This document shows, piece after piece, positions 48,203 to 59,386 of a DNA stretch of 64,000 bases. This DNA is from Amorphophallus konjac (Eukaryota > Streptophyta > Magnoliopsida > Alismatales > Araceae), in assembly GCA_022559845.1 (NCBI GenBank), contig CM040118.1:443794053-443858052 (forward strand), in the 5' to 3' direction. Positions within the stretch are counted from its first letter, which is position 1. Each line of letters opens with the position of its first letter. The notes under the pieces were generated by a model. That model was not told where the DNA came from. It ran no database searches and saw nothing but the letters and a program-made list of their open reading frames with translations. The position numbers were made by a program, and so were the translations under genes.

Positions 48203-50093
48203 TCAGCCAGATGCACTGTAGCTCAACAACCAACAAGTTGATTTTAAAATGAGCCACCAAAGAATTTTATCCTTGCCAAAATTATCTTTTTCATGCCCTG
48301 AAGAAAATGAATGTGGTTGGTGAATGCAAGGGCGAGACAGAGATCGAGATGGAGGCATCACAAACGGACCACCCCAATCAGAGAATAGAGGAGGAACATT
48401 GGGAAAAATCATGTCATCAATTATGAAATGTTCCTCCTTAGAGGTTATGGGATCATCATGTAGAGCAAGAGTAGACCAGTCGGTTGGAAGAACTTCAAAA
48501 GAATCACCGTGGTCAAGAATTGGCATAAGCTCTATCCTCTCCTCTAGATTGAAAGTATCATGCGGTACATTCAAATCATTCAATTCCTCATTTACCCCAA
48601 CTTCATTATTCAAATAAATATTCAATTCTAGATCCATCTTCACTTCTTCTTCCTTCCCATCTTCAAAGATAATTTCATCAAAGTCATGTACCATCTCCAC
48701 TTCTTCTCCATTCCCATCTTCAAAGAGAAGGTCATCATGATCGGGGAGAGACTTGTGATGAGGTTCAATATATTCATCCTCTCCCTCTAACTGAAGATCA
48801 TCCACCTCTCTTGCATTTTCCTCATGTTGGCAAGCAAGCACTGGCTCCTCAAATTCCTTTGTAGGAGGGGAATATGATCATTCATCAGTTCATCACCGTC
48901 ATGAATTTCATTGCCATCAAATTCTTCAATCTCCTCAAATTGTCTAGGTTCCTCATTCAAATCGTTTTGACAAGATCTCTCCATAATTCCTTCATCTTTT
49001 AAATTAAGATTAATCAAAGGGTAATGCTCTTGGGGAATCATAGAGTGATCATAGTCAGTGGGAAGGACTTGATGAGGATTGGGTCCAGAGGAATCAAAGA
49101 ATTGCTCTCCCTCCATGGTTTTGACTTCCTCAGTAAGCCTATTGATGTGCTGTTGGAGGGATTGACTATGGAGAAGTAACTGAATGAATTGATCATCAGA
49201 GGCATTAGGTGTGGGTGGAAGAGATGAATAGTAATGATTTGTCTGTTGGGCTGGGTCATAATGGTCATCAGAGGTTTTGGCCCAAATACGATTTTCATCA
49301 TTCCCTTCTTCTCCCCCCGACGACTCAAGATCATCATAATCCTCTTCACAAATGGAATGGGGTTTAGGCTCCTCAGGTTGCTCTTCCGTTACGTCCTCCG
49401 CATAAGACTCTTCCATGATTCCCTCAAAATCAACAGTGATATGAGTGGTAGATTGTGGGATCATAGGTTGAGCATATAGACTTTTATCATTATAACATCC
49501 AAGAAGTTGGTCCTCAAGACTTGTGGAGTTGTTAGGCATTGGATCCACTTCCGTTTCTATGATGTTTTCAGCAATCCTACTCACTTGGGCCTCAAAGTTT
49601 TGCAGTTGTTCCTGAAAGGCTTGTTGTTGAGTCTGGAAGAGCCGTGTCAATTTATCAAACATCTCCTCCTTATGTAAATCTGTGTATAGAGGAGATAGAT
49701 AAGTGGGCTGAGAGTCAGATTGTGATGGATAGTAATTTGAAGGGCACTCAGTCTGAAAATCAGGAGAGTGTATTGGTTGCCCTCCATAATAGGGTTGATC
49801 ATAAGAATGGACTTGATTGTAAGGATCATTGGAATATGAATCCCAATCTGCAAAGTGTGGATTTGAAGGACGTTGAATGGGGTCTTGGTATGGTTCCCAA
49901 GAAGAAAATTGTTGATTTTCCCATTGATTATTTGGGTTTGTGTAGGAGACAGAGGTGGAAAAATCGATGACCATTGATATGGCTCTTGGGTGAAAGATGA
50001 ATTATGAACCCCATTGTGGAAGAGTGAAGGAGTTTGTTGATAAGGGGTAAATGGAGAATTGGAATTCACATAGCCCGCATAATTAAACATCAA
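48203..50093 (-). pseudogene. Long acidic reading frame of Athila-like element, copy 2
   Basis: Same protein as copy 1 with few substitutions. Broken by single-base losses at about 49965 and about 48869, positions that are intact in copy 1. The site broken in copy 1 (43340) is intact here (about 49632). Confidence 0.65.
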
Positions 50094-51194
50094 AGAATCT
50101 ATTATTGGGCCTGAACAAAATTAGATGTGGAAATGAAAAAGACCCAAGAAAGAGTGATGATTTTTCAATGAAATTTTTTTATGTTTTGATTTTATTATTT
50201 TTTTTTTATGCAAAGATAAACAAGTTAGCACACAAATGACCCTAATGACCTAGATGTGACATGGACCTATAAATAGGGTTTCACAAAATGATTAAAGTGA
50301 GACTTAAGTTTACCCTCAATATGACCACCAGCCAGGTAAGGGGTGGGGAAGTGGGAGGTTCCCCCTACTTTCGTAGGGACCTTATTATGCCAAACCACTA
50401 ACCCGCTTAAAGCGTTTGCTGTCCGACCGTCTTGCCTTAGGCACCAGTTTTCATATGAGGGTAAACCAAAATAACACAAGAATCACAGTGTGATCCTAGG
50501 GCCAACGTTTACTGACTTTTATTTATGGCGTAGGTCATGCGAAGATGCAAGAGAAATGTGGTTTGTGGGCTAAGGAAGGGTGATGAAATCTCCACCTTAT
50601 CTTATTAGGGGTGTTGCCCTTAAAGTATTTTGAAATGAAAATGCACACCACAATTTCAAACAAGGGGTTCTTTATGCAAAATGAATGCCAGAATATGGTG
50701 AGTAGAACGTACCTTGTCCCTCGCGATCTTCAAAATGCAATGCAGAAATTAAACAAAGACAAATTCTAAGCTAAATGATGCATGACCTAGAGCATGAAAG
50801 TGTAGTTTCTACTCTTGCAATGAGGTCTTTTATTTGGTACAAATGAAGATTTTTTTTTTTTTTGTTTTCGTTAATGAACCTAACTAACCAGAATGAAAAT
50901 TTTTCTTTTGTTTTGATTGTTTTATGATTTTTATAGAGTTTTCAAGAAATTTTCAGATTTTTGTAGAGATTTTTCAGAAAGTGGAAAGATAGAACCTGTT
51001 TCTTGATTTCAGCCCTTTAGCAATGCTTCCGAGCTATTTAACGACGTTTCATATCCTTGGAATTTCAGATTCGATCTTCCTCTTTCTTTATTTTTCAAAT
51101 TTTTTTTCGTTTTCCTGCACAAGTAAAAAGAGCAAAATTAATATTCACATATATGCACCAAACACAAGAATATCCAACTATCATCATAATTCCC

Positions 51195-51212
51195 TCCCCG
51201 GTAGCGGCGCCA
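51195..51212 (-). other. Primer binding site (tRNA-Asp), copy 2
   Basis: Identical to the site at 44905-44922 and likewise six bases from the LTR to its right. This is the primer site of the outermost 5' LTR. Confidence 0.9.
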
Positions 51213-51218
51213 AAAATT

Positions 51219-53236
51219 TGATGTCGCCTCGACAGTCGTTGTTAAATATGCTGTGCCACACAAATTTCAAATATTTATAACCGCACTCACTCACTTATGG
51301 ATTTGAAAACATGAGTACAATGGTAAGTACGGGTCGATCCCACGGGAGAGAATATTTGATTTTAGTTCAAGTTGGACATATCCTTATGTTTGGAAAATCA
51401 AATGTTGTATTTTGGAGTGCGATTATCACTAAAGAAATTGAAATTACAACTTTAAATGACAAGAGATAAGTAAAAAAAATTAGCCAATGAATGTCGTCGT
51501 TTCCACGCCGAGCCTTTGATGAAGATCGCTCCGCCTAGGAAGTCGACGCCGTGAGAGGATTTGAAGAAGAATTACCGCTTCGGGTATGTTTGAAGAAACA
51601 CTTAAGAAGACAAGGGTTGCATATAACAAGTTTGAAAACTTAAGTTTGAAAACATAACAGAATTCAAGTGAAAATAGGGTTGGAAGAAAAGACATAACTT
51701 CAAATATAGACGGAATTAGAAGAAGTGTGAAACATGAACGTTGTAGAGAATTGAAAGAGGAAGAACTTTGATGAAGAACACAGACACAGAAAATAAGAGG
51801 AAGGCAATGAAAAATCAAGATCTATCACTACTGGTGAATAGTAACTGACAGAAAAATAGCACCTTGAAAAATTAATTCTAACTCTAAAAATACACAGAAT
51901 TAGACAAAGTGGTAGAAGAGTGAAATGGAGATCTCGAAGAGAGGAACAAAGTTGATGAAGAACTCAGATTGAAAAGAGGTCTAGAAATGCTTTAAAACAT
52001 AAGAAAACTAGAATGTCTCACCACGGATGAACAGTAAATGCACAGGACAGCACTTAAGAAAATGAGTATTAACTCTATGAATTTGAACGAATTTGAAGAA
52101 ATGCTAAAAGGAGAAGTTGAAGAAAATTTAAAAAGGAACAACTTTTATGAAGACAAGAATTTGAAATGGGGATCACAATAATAAGTAATTGAACCAAGAA
52201 TAAACTGAATACTTAAAAAGAACCTTGCATTAATATCAAATCAACTTACAAAGGTGACACCAAAAGCTTGCAAAACATCAAGATCCAACCCTCCTATGGA
52301 GCTCTACTAAAACTTACAATGAAGAACTTCAAGAATACAATGAAAAACCTTCGTGCTGTCTCTCCTTCTAACTATCCTTCACAACTAACTCCCCTTGCCA
52401 TTACACATGAAGCCCTTATATAGGGTTACAAACTCTTCTTGCCCATGTGAAACAATCAATTGCACCTAATTTTGACCCAACTTGGTAGGCTGGAATGTGC
52501 TGCATCTTTGTCATTTTTTTCTGATTTTTCCAAAAAAAATTTGGAATTTTTATGCCCCCTTTTCTCCTTCTTTCTCTCTTATTCTCTCTCTGCCGGCGCG
52601 TTGCGCCGAACGGCGCCAACCGAGTTCGGCCGCCCGCCCGTGGGCCCCTAGTGCGCCCGCCTGCCGCCTGCCGCCGCGTGTCGCACGGCGGGCGCGTGCG
52701 CCGCGTGCCCTTCGCGCCTCGCCGCGTGTCGCACGCGCCCCGCCCGCCTGCCACGCACCCCCCTCCCTTCGCTGGCCGACCTCGTCGCCTGTGCCATTGG
52801 CGCGGGCGGGGCGAAGGCGGGAAAGGGGGGGGGGGGTTTAAACGTTTTTTTGTTTTTTTTAAATATATATATAAATAATATCTATATATCTATATATCTA
52901 TATATATATAGTATATATATCTTAGAAAATTCTAAAAAATATCAAATAATTTTATTTTTTCTTCTATTTTTTTCTTTTCTTTTTGAACAATTTCTTGGGC
53001 TTCTGGCCCATTATCATAATATTTTTATTTTCTTTATTTTCTTTTTCTTGGAGTTTTCCTCGTATTGCGTGCCTACATAAATACATAAAAATTATGATTA
53101 AAATTTATTTAATTTCAAAAAATGAAATATTTGATTTAAAATCAACAGTAAGTGTGAGAAGTGTATATTTAATATAATTTAAGCTCATAAAAATATGTAG
53201 AATCATGAATTAAGATATAAAAATACACACTTATCA
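51219..53236 (-). repeat. LTR 3 (5') of Athila-like tandem
   Basis: 2018 bp. Nearly identical to LTR 1 and 2 up to about 52550 and after about 53030. Between these points the GC-rich block, the AT repeat and the following segment differ strongly. Confidence 0.93.
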
Positions 53237-53241
53237 CACTA

Positions 53242-54762
53242 CGTCACCTGCAAACCAGAGGTCTAGGACCTCTCTTCCTCCCACCCGGAGGGACCCCTGG
53301 ACTTGAAATCTACAAGCCCAGAACCGGAGGACGAGCCTCCCTTCCTCTAACCAGAGGGAACCCACAAGTAGCACCCAGCTACTTGCAACCGGAGATAGCG
53401 ATCTCCCTTCTCCTGAACCAACAGGAGGGACCCCGACCTCTCTACAGAGAATCGGAAAAACAGCAAATGGATAGTTTAAAAGAAAAATGAAACCAGCAAC
53501 AGAAAGCTGAAAAGATAAAAACAGATGTGGCTCTCGCAGGAGCTGGCTGGCCTGGATTTGATCCACGGTCCAGCAGGAACAAATCTTCAGTTGAAGCTTC
53601 TATCACTCTAGCTCACTCTTCTTCTCTGTTCTCCTTCCTCTACTACTCTTCACACTTCTGCTATCTCTATCTCTCGCTCAAATCTCTCTTTCTCTCTCTT
53701 TCTCACTCTCTTTCTCTTCTTCTTTTCCTTTTCTTCTTCTTCGTCTGGATCGTGGCTCTCTGTATTGACTTCACCTTTCGCCTATTCGATCTCTCTTCTT
53801 CTGTGGAAGAAGGTTCATATATATAGCAGGAGCAGCAGCAGCAGCGGCAGCTCCATCGTGTGACCTCCACACTTTCAGCCCTAAATATTAGGACCACGTG
53901 GCAGTCTCTCAGCAGGCTTCATTCCAGCCTCGGATTCACGTGCTGCCCAGGCACTGGGAAATGTTCTTCCTCGAACCTGCAAGGAGATACGAACCATTAA
54001 AACTGAGGGCCACAATAACTAAAGCTGCACGAGGTATGTGGTAGCAGTTCTAGATGCACTGAGAACGACACAACATTCAGTAGTGACAAAAACAAACACT
54101 ACAATGAGAACGACACGAAGTCACTGTAACAAAACAATCACTACGAAAAGAACGACACGAGGTAGGATGAGAACAGCACGAAGTAAGGAGAGAACGACAC
54201 GAGATACATACTGTAACAGAGATGACACTACAAAGATACGAATACAAAAAGCACCACGAAATCACGAATACAAAAATAACACGAAGACACGAAGACAAAA
54301 ACAGAAACCAACACGAAGTGTGGTTTCAACACACGAAAGACACTAGGTCTAGGAAGAACAACACGAAGACATAATACGGGAACGACACGAGGTGAAACAA
54401 GAACGACACGAAGTGCAGTAGTGACAGAAACACACACTACACAGAGAACGACACGAAGTGGCACAGAAAGCAACACGGGGTGTAGGAAACACGACACGAA
54501 GACATGAAACAACACGGAGACGAAACAGTAACCGACACGAGTTGAAAACAACACGAAGATGAAAACTGAAATCGACACGGAGTGTGGTCAAAGCGAGAAA
54601 GACACGAAGTCTAAAGCGAAAAACCAACACGAAGACAGAATACAAAGAAACGACTCGAAGTTAGGACAACACTAGGAGAAGACTGCACGAAGTGAAAACA
54701 ACACGAAGACAGAAGATGCCACGGCTATCACGACACGTGATGAAGCAGTGGGACCAGAAAGA
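53242..54762 (-). repeat. 5' LTR of copia-2, second part, cut by the gap
   Basis: Matches 30699-32226 of the left LTR with few substitutions. The last part (about 820 bp, including the TGTACAGACTT array and the 36-bp tandem) falls into the assembly gap. Confidence 0.92.
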
Positions 54763-54862
54763 NNNNNNNNNNNNNNNNNNNNNNNNNNNNNNNNNNNNNN
54801 NNNNNNNNNNNNNNNNNNNNNNNNNNNNNNNNNNNNNNNNNNNNNNNNNNNNNNNNNNNNNN
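54763..54862. other. Assembly gap (100 N)
   Basis: Exactly 100 unknown bases, a conventional scaffold-gap length. Sequence before and after is unrelated, so the true distance is unknown and the join may be wrong. Confidence 1.
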
Positions 54863-55640
54863 CCTCTCTCGTATTGGGGAATGCCTAGGTTGTTTATTTC
54901 ATCTGCCGATCTCTTGCCCCTGTACTTGGCTGAGCAAAGAAGAGAAAAGGCCCTCGTGCATACCCATAGTATGGCCAAAGCAGCAACGGTGTTGCTTCAG
55001 AGGGATCGGCTATGGCTCGCCGTGAAGTGTGTGAAAAACCCATGCAAAAAGGACACCCTCAACGATGGAGGAAAGAACTAGACTCCCAGCACTAAGCTAT
55101 CACCAGCCTAAGATGCTGCTGAAGCGACTCATTTGACTAAGCAAACTAACTAAAGCCTAAAGCCGCTCATTCACATCGAGGAACCTGCACTATAAGCGCG
55201 TGTAGAAATAACTGAGTAATAGCAATGATAACATGTTCTTGCACAAAATAAAAGATACCTTTGCAAATCCATGGCGTGGAAACCGGCATCTTGAAGCGAT
55301 TTCGATCAACGAGCTTTGAGGAGCGCGAGCTTTGTCTTCCTTGCTTGCCAGGATAAAGGATGAAAGGAGAGCAAAGGATTGGATTCCTCGACACAGAGGA
55401 GTAGCAGACATCATACTGGATGAAGAAGTGATAAAAAGGAAGAGAGACGAGGGCTAGAGCTCTCTCATTAAGGCACTGAGGCCCTGATAACAAGGCACCA
55501 AATACAGAATAACCAGGGATTAACTAAGATCAAGGCGGGCTAAAGCCTCGAAAACAGCAAGAAAAAGGTTGTGACCCTGAAAGGGGGAAGAGGAAACAAT
55601 AGAAAGACGATGAAAAGATTGCTGGGGGGATAAGGAAGAA
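54863..55640. other. Unassigned sequence after the gap
   Basis: No recognised domain. A minus-strand frame (about 55493-55167) and short frames near 54980-54863 resemble nothing I know. It may be the downstream part of the Tat-3 internal region. Confidence 0.3.
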
Positions 55641-55815
55641 GGAGAATAATCATCCGACGCAGTCGGAGAAAAGGAATAACGATCACCCGCCAGAGGCGGG
55701 TAAGAAGATGGATAAACACCCGAGAAGGTCGGGGAAGGGAAATGATAGATACCCGACAAGGTCGGGGAAAGAGCGCGAGGAACACCCGACAGGGTTGGGG
55801 AAAGGGAACGAGAAG
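55641..55815. repeat. Five hairpin-bearing repeats of about 33 bp
   Basis: Stems with 3-base loops start at 55653, 55685, 55719, 55752 and 55785. Examples: TCCGAC GCA GTCGGA, ACCCGCC AGA GGCGGGT and CCCGAC AAG GTCGGG. The minus-strand frame through them gives a degenerate 11-residue repeat (SPTLSG, SPTFSG). Confidence 0.8.
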
Positions 55816-55831
55816 TAGACCCCGGAGATAT

Positions 55832-57528
55832 CTAGGGAAGAGAATCCGATGAAGTCCTAGGATCGGGAAGACGAGATGACATGGGCCGAAGCCTAGAATA
55901 ATGAGAACGTGGAGAATCTGGTGACTCGGAGTGAGAAAAAGGGAAACGGGGACTCATGGACCCGGTAGGAGAGAAGAATATGATAGAAATATGATTACAA
56001 GAGGGCAAGTACACCACCCAAGGGTGGGAGCTAAGCAAGAGAAATGAGCAATGAAAGGAAGAGGAAGAAGTGGACCCCTGAGTGCGCACTACGCGGCCCT
56101 TAAACTTAGGCTGCCGCCTCTTCTTGGCAGAAACTATCTCGTAACGGACCCGCCTGGCATGGACTTGGACCTTCGGCATTCTTGTCATGAAACATCTTTT
56201 CATATAACGGGCCCACCTGGTAGACGGCCTAGCCCGATCGTGAATATGTAGTTTTATCAGGGCGGCTGCCCCTAGACACCCGGTGCTAACCATAGGCAGA
56301 GATCCTTGAACAAGTAACTCCTTAGGATGAACATCAGAAAACCACAGAGTCTTGTCACTCGGCACTAGCAACATGAGATTCGGCATCTCCATTCGGCAAT
56401 CGGGCATGAAGCATAACTCCCTTACCAGAAGAGCATGACAAAACTGAGGGAGGGTAATGCACGGCATTGACGTGGCCAATTTATCAATAAACCGAGGGAG
56501 ATGGCATAACAAGTGCAGAATGTCCTTGGAAAGTGTAGAAGATACGGCCAATTACCGCTTGAATAAGGAATCCACCAGGCTCCCGGCGGCCTTATCGGTT
56601 AGCACAATCCGAGTAGAGAACCCCTCTCGGCCAGTGAACTGAACAGTAATCGAGCGAGGAGTAATAACGGCATCAATAGTGAATCCCCCGGCGAGCAATG
56701 AGATTGCCACTGGCCTCGCTTGTGAAGAGACTGGCACTAGTGCAAGGGAACTCTTTTTTGCAACAATTTCTGAAAATGTAGGCTCATTATCCCCAAAATA
56801 GCTAGGGACCAAGACCTGGATTGGCATGCGGCAAATGACATCTTGAATCTTGAAATGCACAATCAAAACCTGGCTCGGCTCACTATCTCCCTGGGGACCA
56901 GACCCAAGGGGCACCAAAGATAACGCACACCTACTCCGTGGGGTGGAAAGGAATGGAGAAGTGGAGGTAATAGGCTTGGAAGGTGTGGGTAAAGGCTCGG
57001 ATGGCGTAAGTGGGGGTAAAGGCAAAGGTGGAGGCGTAGGAGAGGGTGAAGGCGAAGGTAGAGATGTGGGTATAGGTATAGCCTGCTCAGCTCGAGCAAC
57101 GATGGGGAAGGGGAGGGCAAAGGCGGTGGAGATGGTGGAAGTGATGGAATAGGGGTCACTGGGAGAGGAGGCGGTGAAGACGATGGTGATGGCGGTAGGG
57201 GTATTGGAGGTGGTGATGTGGGTAATGAAGGCAATGGAGGTGAAGATGGTGAGGCGGAGAAAGTAGAGGGTTGTGACGCCCACCTTTGACGTATCAACAC
57301 GGCGCGTCGAGCGGCGTTGGGAGTAGAAGCGGTGGTGGAAATGGGAGTAGAAGAAGTAGAGGCACTTGTCTGAGCAGAGGTTTGGGTTGGTGGGGGTTGT
57401 GGGGATGGAGTAAGAGGTGGCAAAGATGGGTTATATAACGAAGCAGGCGACAGAGCGGGTGCATAGCTAATCAATGAATCACAGGGGTGCCCCTGGTCTT
57501 GTAACGGAGACGGCTGCCTGGGCGTCAC
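55832..57528 (-). pseudogene. Pro-rich protein with unidentified C-terminal region, behind Tat-3 gag
   Basis: Follows the Tat-3 gag knuckle in the same frame (57528), runs through a Pro/Ser-rich linker, and shifts frame near 57100. It then continues in one frame to 55832 with a stop at about 56552. The folded part (56900-56080) includes LIVHFKIQDVICRMPIQVLV and ALLVRELCFMPDCRMEMP, then a basic stretch (RVRYEIVSAKKRRQPKFKGR). I do not recognise it. It is not the protease or RT expected here. It could be an extra Tat reading frame or captured host sequence. Confidence 0.45.
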
Positions 57529-59386
57529 TTCTTACTGCTGCTGCCTATTGTGGAGACGTAAAATGACTTCATGCATGGTAGCCTAATCAATGATCTTCTT
57601 GTCTTCCAAACCATAAACAAGTTCCTAAAACTCAAGGCAATCCTCAACCAAATGCCCCTGCTGGCGATGAAATTCACAGTATTGAAACACATTCCCAGCC
57701 GCGGGTCGGCAAGGCACAACTAGAGGGAGCTGTAACGTGTGAGCGGCCATCAAAGCCCTAAAAATGTCTGTAAAAGACTCTGGCAATGACGGAGAAGGAG
57801 CCCGCTTCGGGCAAGGTGGATGCTGAGAGGTATAAGAAGGTAATGGAGATGGGAGTGGAGAAGGAAGCGCGGGTTGCGTAGGCAATGGTGCATGGCTAAG
57901 GGAAGGATTAGATAATGGCACATACAGAGTGGGATGAGGAGGTATGTAGTGGACGGCCTCCACCTGCTTGCGGTGTGATGTTTCCTTCACCGGAGGTGTA
58001 GACGCGTGCTGATATGAAATAATGGAGGGCTGACTGTGGATGGCGGTAGGTTGACTCATGGAGGGTTGATACGTGGAGGTACATGGGTATGTAGGAGTGG
58101 AAGGCCGACTCATGGAAGGATATGTGGTGGAGGGCTGACTTGTGGAGGGATGACTAATGGGAGATGATGGATAGGAGGCGTATGTAGGCGCAGAAGGTGG
58201 AGGGGACTCGGGGTCAAGGGAACCTAAAAGTTGTTGGTGGATGAAGTGGGCTCGGCTATAAAGCTGCTACGATGAGGTGATATCGGTCAAGGCTAAGATA
58301 AAGCAGTACTCATGCGTTGCATTAGAAATGATCATTTTGATTTGCTCTCCCTCCGAAATATGCCCCGGGACCTGAGCGACCAAGCGACGCCAGCGGTCGG
58401 TGAAGGTAGAGAACTCCTCATCGGGCTTCATCTTCTCATGGGCCAGATCAACCAAGGAATATTTGGGCCCCACCTGGTCTTGATATTGCTGAAGAAATTT
58501 CTCTTGAATGACTCGAAAATCCACAACTTGCTCTTGTGGAAGAGAAAAGAACCAATCCCGAGTCAGGCCCTCCAACGATAGACCGAATAGATAGGCCATC
58601 AAGTGTTGATCATGTCGAAACTGGGCCAACTCATAGATGCACATAGGGGTCACCTACTCCACCATAGCGGCGATATGCCAGAATTTGTGAATGCGGTGGA
58701 AAATGAAGACCATCAAATGCAAACGGAATGCTCAAGGGAGTTTTGGGATCAATTCGGTGTTGTAGTTCATCAAGCCGGCGCTGAGTTTGAGCAATCATCT
58801 CCTCGATGGGCAGAGAATGAGAAGGATGCAAGCCAGCCTGAGCAAGAGAATGTGGATTTGGACCAGAATTATGGTATTGGGCCGGATAAGGGGATCCGGA
58901 CTTAGAAGAAGGGAAGCCCATTCCAGGAGTGGAAGAATACATGGGCCTGGAAGGATCATGAACATGGGAATAAGGACCTATTAGGCCAGCAGCAACATGG
59001 GTAGAAGAAGTGGGCCCATTAAGAGAGGTAGGCCCATTAGAAGAATAAGAAGGACCGCTAAAGAAAGGCGGTCCATTAAGAGTAGAAGACGGAGGCCCGT
59101 TAGAAGGATGAGGCCCATTAAAAGAGCGAGGCCCATTGAAGGAATAAGGCCCATTAGGAGAATGGGACTCATTATCAGAATGAGGCCCATTAAGGTGATT
59201 AGCAGCGAGTTTTTGGGCCTGGACCGGGTCCATTTGGCAGACGACGGATGATAAGTGGGCCCTAGGATTTGCTTGTGCCTCAGAAGAGGCACAAGGAGAC
59301 GGGCCCGTGTGGGAAGAGGAATCCACGCGAGAATAGGAAAACGGGGAAGAAGAAGGGTAATATATTGGAGAAAAATAGCGCTCCAT
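57529..59386 (-). pseudogene. Tat-3 gag, broken
   Basis: Starts at 59386 with MERYFSPIYY. A repeat of Asn-Gly-Pro (59200-59000), based on a degenerate AGGCCCATTA-containing unit, precedes DELQHRIDPKTPL. The frame shifts near 58650, where the capsid domain begins (MAYLFGLSLEGLTRDWF, FLQQYQ, EEFSTFTDRWRRL). A stop lies near 58264, then a Ser/Thr/Pro-rich region (58113-57720). The knuckle YCEFHRQQGHLVEDC is of the CX2HX4HX4C type, as in Tat-1. Stops follow at about 57625 and twice more before 57528. Confidence 0.8.

Larger units (their letters stand above)
38600..53236 (-). mobile_element. Athila-like pol-less element in tandem: LTR-internal-LTR-internal-LTR
   Basis: 14,637 bp with CACTA on both sides (38595-38599, 53237-53241) inside the copia-2 LTR. 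Three LTRs of about 2.0 kb alternate with two internal regions (40648-44928, 46954-51218) that are nearly identical. Each internal region has a tRNA-Asp primer site next to the LTR on its right, so the element reads on the minus strand. Each carries one long acidic reading frame and no pol. Athila affinity is inferred from the tRNA-Asp primer site and the Gln-rich Gag-tail-like segment; it resembles the group of gag-only terminal-repeat elements. Confidence 0.9.
30004..54762 (-). mobile_element. Copia-2, gag-only copia element with a nested Athila-like insertion
   Basis: Left (3') LTR 30004-33045, internal 33046-37897, right (5') LTR 37898-38599 continuing at 53242-54762, then lost in the gap. 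The internal part is only 4.85 kb and carries gag but no protease, integrase or reverse transcriptase. It therefore depends on another element for movement. The left flank of the element is the copia-3 LTR; the right flank is hidden by the gap, so no target duplication can be seen. Confidence 0.85.
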
